From: DATKGN01 sp964385705
GTDB lineage: Bacteria > Patescibacteriota > Microgenomatia > UBA10105 > UBA927
Assembly: GCA_964385705.1 (NCBI GenBank)
Contig: CAYLQG010000012.1
Location: 1-20,806 of the forward strand
DNA length: 20,806 nt
Reading direction: 5' to 3'
Positions 18,353 to 20,806 of this stretch are shown here, piece by piece. Both the position numbers and the translations under genes were made by a program. Positions within the stretch are counted from its first letter, which is position 1, and every line of letters begins with the position of its first letter. The notes under the pieces were generated by a model. The model ran no database searches, had not been told where the DNA came from, and saw only the letters and a program-made list of their open reading frames with translations.

Positions 18353-19459
18353 TCAGCGCCCGGTAAGTTCCTTCCGTGCCCCAACCATCGCACCCACTAC
18401 TTCATCAATATCTTTTTTCGTCACCCACCCCATGTGGGCCACCCGTACGATCTTCCCCTCCATCTCGCCCTTGCCGCCCGCGATGACCACGTGGTATTTC
18501 CTCTTCAGAAGTCCGCGAAAATCCTTATCGGCAATCCCTTTGGGGACAAAGCATGCACTTACCGTGTTTGACGCATGTGCGATATCCCCAAAAAGGACGA
18601 ACCCGTTATCGACAAGCGCCCCCCGTGTATATGCGGCCATCTGCCGATAATATGCAAATGTCTCTTTGACCCCCCGCGCAAGCATAAGTTTGAGGGCGGC
18701 GTGAAGAGCAAAGATTGTTGAAACCGCAGGTGTCTCGGGAGTCTCGTCCCGGTCTGCATACTTTTTCATGTGAGCAAAATCAAAATAATATCTGGGGCAG
18801 CGGGCGGTCTTACTTGCCTTCCATGCTTTGCTGCTCACGCTCACAAGAGCTAATCCCGGCGGCGTCATCCAGGCTTTTTGTGATGACGTGAAGACGACAT
18901 CAAGCTGTAAGTCGTCAACAGGTATGTTGACATTCCCCATGCTAGAAACCGTATCGACAAGAAAGAGCGGGTCGCCGTGAATACGAACGGCTTTCGTGAT
19001 CGCCCGCACATCATTGGTGATCGCCGTCGATGTTTCATTATGGGTGATGATCACTGCCTTACAGCCATTTAATTCTTTATATGCAGCTGCAACTTTTTCG
19101 GGGTCCGCCGCCTGACCCATGGGAAATTTTAGAACAGTAACATCCGCGCCCATGGCACTCGCGACATTCACGAACCGGTCGCCGAATAATCCGATCGTCA
19201 CCGCAAGCACCCTGTCACCCGGTGATAACGTATTAACAACTGCTGCTTCCATCATCCCTGTCCCTGAGGAGGTGAATAAGAACAAATCGTTTGTTGTCTG
19301 GAAAAATGTTTTTGCCATTTCGACCGTCTCGCGTTGAAGGGTGTCATATTCGGCGCCGCGATGGGAAATCATGGGGTTCGTAAGCGCCTTTATAACCTCA
19401 GGGGGAAGCGGTGTCGGTCCGGGGATGCGTAAATTGTTGGCGCCCATAACCCCTATCAT
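18353..19459 (-). CDS. Class V PLP-dependent aminotransferase (alanine/serine-glyoxylate or phosphoserine type)
   Basis: A 368-residue fold-type I aminotransferase. Seen: N-terminal RIPGPTPLPPEV (11-22), HRGAEYD (33-39), SSGTGMMEA (PLP phosphate region, 64-72), HNETSTA (140-146), Asp169 in FLVDTVSS pairing with the pyridine nitrogen, and Schiff-base Lys195 in TSSQKAWMTPPG. The C-terminal RVAHMGW carries the carboxylate-binding Arg. This subgroup includes alanine-glyoxylate and serine-glyoxylate transaminases and the archaeal/bacterial enzymes that stand in for SerC. Position next to a SerA-like gene favours 3-phosphohydroxypyruvate to O-phosphoserine. Start: ATG at 19459 or at residue 5 (19447); a TAAAAT lies 4 nt before the first ATG, so the second may be real. 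Located upstream of serA with a structured gap. Confidence 0.85.
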   Translation of the reverse strand: MIGVMGANNLRIPGPTPLPPEVIKALTNPMISHRGAEYDTLQRETVEMAKTFFQTTNDLFLFTSSGTGMMEAAVVNTLSPGDRVLAVTIGLFGDRFVNVASAMGADVTVLKFPMGQAADPEKVAAAYKELNGCKAVIITHNETSTAITNDVRAITKAVRIHGDPLFLVDTVSSMGNVNIPVDDLQLDVVFTSSQKAWMTPPGLALVSVSSKAWKASKTARCPRYYFDFAHMKKYADRDETPETPAVSTIFALHAALKLMLARGVKETFAYYRQMAAYTRGALVDNGFVLFGDIAHASNTVSACFVPKGIADKDFRGLLKRKYHVVIAGGKGEMEGKIVRVAHMGWVTKKDIDEVVGAMVGARKELTGR

Positions 19460-19504
19460 ACCGATTTTAGGCGCTGTTTGTAAAGAAAGACATTTTTAGG
19501 ATAC

Positions 19505-20494
19505 CTACTCAACCACCAATTTCACAACCTCCGAATAGATGTGTGAAGAGATATCAGCGATGGTTTTGGTAAGTTTTGTTGTGTCACTCCCCTGGGTCAT
19601 CACACACAGAAGATATGGGTGAGCGGGATAATAAATGACTCCACAATCATGAAGTTCCCGTTTTTCATTGTTGTCGCCAAATACGCGTTCCCCGAACTTA
19701 TGCGCCACCATAACATTTTTGGGAACTCCCGCCACCAATCCGTCCACATACGTTGATTTGGAAAGTAACTCCAATGCTTTTTCCGATGATTGGCGTGATA
19801 AATACGATGCGTTATACAGAATCCGAAGAAATGATGCATAATCTTTCACGGTCATCGTATACGAGTCGACAGTTCCGCTTAGCACGGGGAGGTCTAAATC
19901 TTTATACACCTGGTCAATCTGGCCCTTCGGTAAATAGTTAAATAGAAAGTATGCCGCATTATTGCTGGAATACTCAATCATATACGACAATAATTCCTCT
20001 ATAGTATATTTTTTTCCCTGAATCAACGGCGGCCCTTCGGCAATCGTTCGATTTGCATCATAGTCCTGATCCGTCTTAAATATTACCTCCTTTTGAAAAA
20101 ATGTGGAGTCTGTTTCGCCTTGCTGTAAATACGACATGAGTAAGGGTAATTTGAGAAGACTTGCGGGAGAAAACGGCGCCGAAATATTGATCCCGAACCA
20201 CGGCCCGTTATTAAGATCACGGAAATATACGGATGCAATCGTTGCATCACCCGCATTAAGGTGGGAAGTTACGACATCACCGATTATCTTTTTGACGGAA
20301 ACAAGCGACGTGCCTAATTCCTCTGCGTTCTCGCACTCTAAAAGCGGATTAATGAAGCGATAGCCTCCCTGGCGGACTTCTTTTGAGGTCGGGAGGAGAG
20401 GTTTTCCCGCTCGTGATTGTGAAAATAAATATCCCGACACGCCGCCTAAGACAAATAGCACTATACCAAACAAAAATAACAGCCAGAATTTCAT
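19505..20494 (-). CDS. Membrane-anchored class A beta-lactamase-like serine hydrolase
   Basis: A 329-residue protein with a single N-terminal transmembrane helix (WLLFLFGIVLFVLGGVSGYL, 4-23) and an external penicillin-recognising domain. Motifs: Ser112-x-x-Lys115 (SPASLLKLP), Ser176-x-Asn178 (YSSNNA), and the third box as KFG (266-268, AHKFGER) instead of KTG. No clear ExxLN omega-loop Glu is visible, so antibiotic hydrolysis is unlikely to be the main job; a peptidoglycan peptidase or inactive binding role is more plausible. It is anchored, not secreted freely, unlike resistance enzymes. It follows the 16S rRNA terminator on the same strand with a possible own -10 (TATACT 14 nt before the ATG). 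Confidence 0.85.
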   Translation of the reverse strand: MKFWLLFLFGIVLFVLGGVSGYLFSQSRAGKPLLPTSKEVRQGGYRFINPLLECENAEELGTSLVSVKKIIGDVVTSHLNAGDATIASVYFRDLNNGPWFGINISAPFSPASLLKLPLLMSYLQQGETDSTFFQKEVIFKTDQDYDANRTIAEGPPLIQGKKYTIEELLSYMIEYSSNNAAYFLFNYLPKGQIDQVYKDLDLPVLSGTVDSYTMTVKDYASFLRILYNASYLSRQSSEKALELLSKSTYVDGLVAGVPKNVMVAHKFGERVFGDNNEKRELHDCGVIYYPAHPYLLCVMTQGSDTTKLTKTIADISSHIYSEVVKLVVE

Positions 20495-20543
20495 ACCGGA
20501 TTACAAAGAGTATAGCACACGGGAAAAAGTGGAAAATAGACAC

Positions 20544-20569
20544 AAAAAATCCCCCACGAATGAGGGATT
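20544..20569 (-). terminator. Intrinsic terminator of the 16S rRNA transcript
   Basis: On the minus strand AATCCCTC pairs with GGGGGATT over 8 bp (one U-G) around the loop ATTCGT (20548-20569), and a run of six T residues follows directly. It stands about 200 nt after the 16S 3' end and 50 nt before the next gene start, so the rRNA transcript probably ends here without a 23S gene. Confidence 0.8.
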
Positions 20570-20614
20570 AAATGATTTGACAAATCAATGGTGATAGAAA
20601 AACCGATTTGAGAG

Positions 20615-20663
20615 AATCGCTACCTCGCCGTATACACTACGGCTCGGGATCTGATAAGCGATT
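20615..20663 (-). other. Structured element in the 16S rRNA 3' trailer
   Basis: AATCGCT (20615-20621) pairs perfectly with AGCGATT (20657-20663), enclosing a second perfect 6-bp stem GCCGTA/TACGGC (20627-20632 and 20638-20643) with a 5-nt loop. It lies in the precursor between the mature 16S end and the terminator and is not a tRNA. The rest of the trailer (20664-20765) is without a recognisable gene. Confidence 0.55.
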
Positions 20664-20765
20664 GTTTTATAATGCGTCTCTCTCGAAACGCGTATATCAG
20701 CACCATCTTGAAAACCTTGTACCTTGCGGTATGTATTTTCTTAATGACACCGATTTTTTAAATAG

Positions 20766-20806
20766 AAAGGAGGTGATCCATCCCCAGCTTCGGCTAGGGA
20801 TACCTT
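20766..20806 (-). rRNA. rrs: 16S ribosomal RNA, 3' end (gene continues outside window)
   Basis: Read on the minus strand the last bases give the conserved 16S tail: GGTATCCC, then helix-45 material, then GGATGGATCACCTCCTTT. The anti-Shine-Dalgarno core CCTCC is intact, although most genes in this window lack a matching upstream sequence. About 41 bases are present; the mature 3' end is placed near 20766 by comparison with the usual GGATCACCTCCTT ending. Confidence 0.97.

Noticed and set aside
20615..20663. tRNA in the 16S trailer
   Set aside because: The element has only two stems and about 49 nt, with no anticodon arm, T arm or CCA end.

Overview
The window looks like part of a small-genome bacterial chromosome, probably a member of the Candidate Phyla Radiation (Patescibacteria), perhaps Microgenomates-like. 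The placement is inference from protein style: a compact sortase with its own substrate, a PG_binding_4/YkuD L,D-transpeptidase, a class A beta-lactamase-like anchored protein, and many short orphan proteins. TGA is used as a stop codon, so the glycine recoding known from Gracilibacteria and Absconditabacteria is not in play. The right edge holds the 3' end of a 16S rRNA gene on the minus strand.

Layout. 1-2003 (minus): a partial secreted coiled-coil protein, a PfkB-family sugar kinase and dCTP deaminase. 2056-5513 (plus): a cell-surface block with a two-PKD-domain secreted protein carrying a QPNTG-type sorting tail, its adjacent sortase, a palindromic REP/MITE-like element, and an L,D-transpeptidase. 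5510-11223 (minus): an MgtA/MgtB-type P-type ATPase, two unrecognised proteins and a methyltransferase. A 52-bp piece of the methyltransferase 3' end, with the promoter that follows it, occurs twice here, once before each unrecognised gene. 11288-15122: a GT-C membrane glycosyltransferase, a GNAT-like protein, a DEDDy exonuclease and a clan GH-A glycosidase. 15149-16461: a C-terminal receiver-domain protein, tRNA-Ile(GAT), tRNA-Cys(GCA) and tRNA-derived fragments. 16462-19459 (minus): a three-gene block with a class V aminotransferase, a SerA-like dehydrogenase and a ParB/SerK-fold protein, which reads as a serine pathway ending in a SerK-like enzyme instead of the SerB phosphatase. 19505-20494: a beta-lactamase-like protein. 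20544-20806: 16S rRNA 3' end, trailer and terminator.

Two genome-level traits stand out. First, several genes have a -10 hexamer 6-9 nt before the ATG and no Shine-Dalgarno sequence, which suggests leaderless transcripts, although the 16S tail keeps the anti-SD core. Second, the 16S gene is followed by its own intrinsic terminator and then protein genes, so no 23S rRNA is linked downstream.

All calls come from reading motifs and translations by eye; no database search was run. Family names rest on visible motifs, and functions of the orphan genes are left open.
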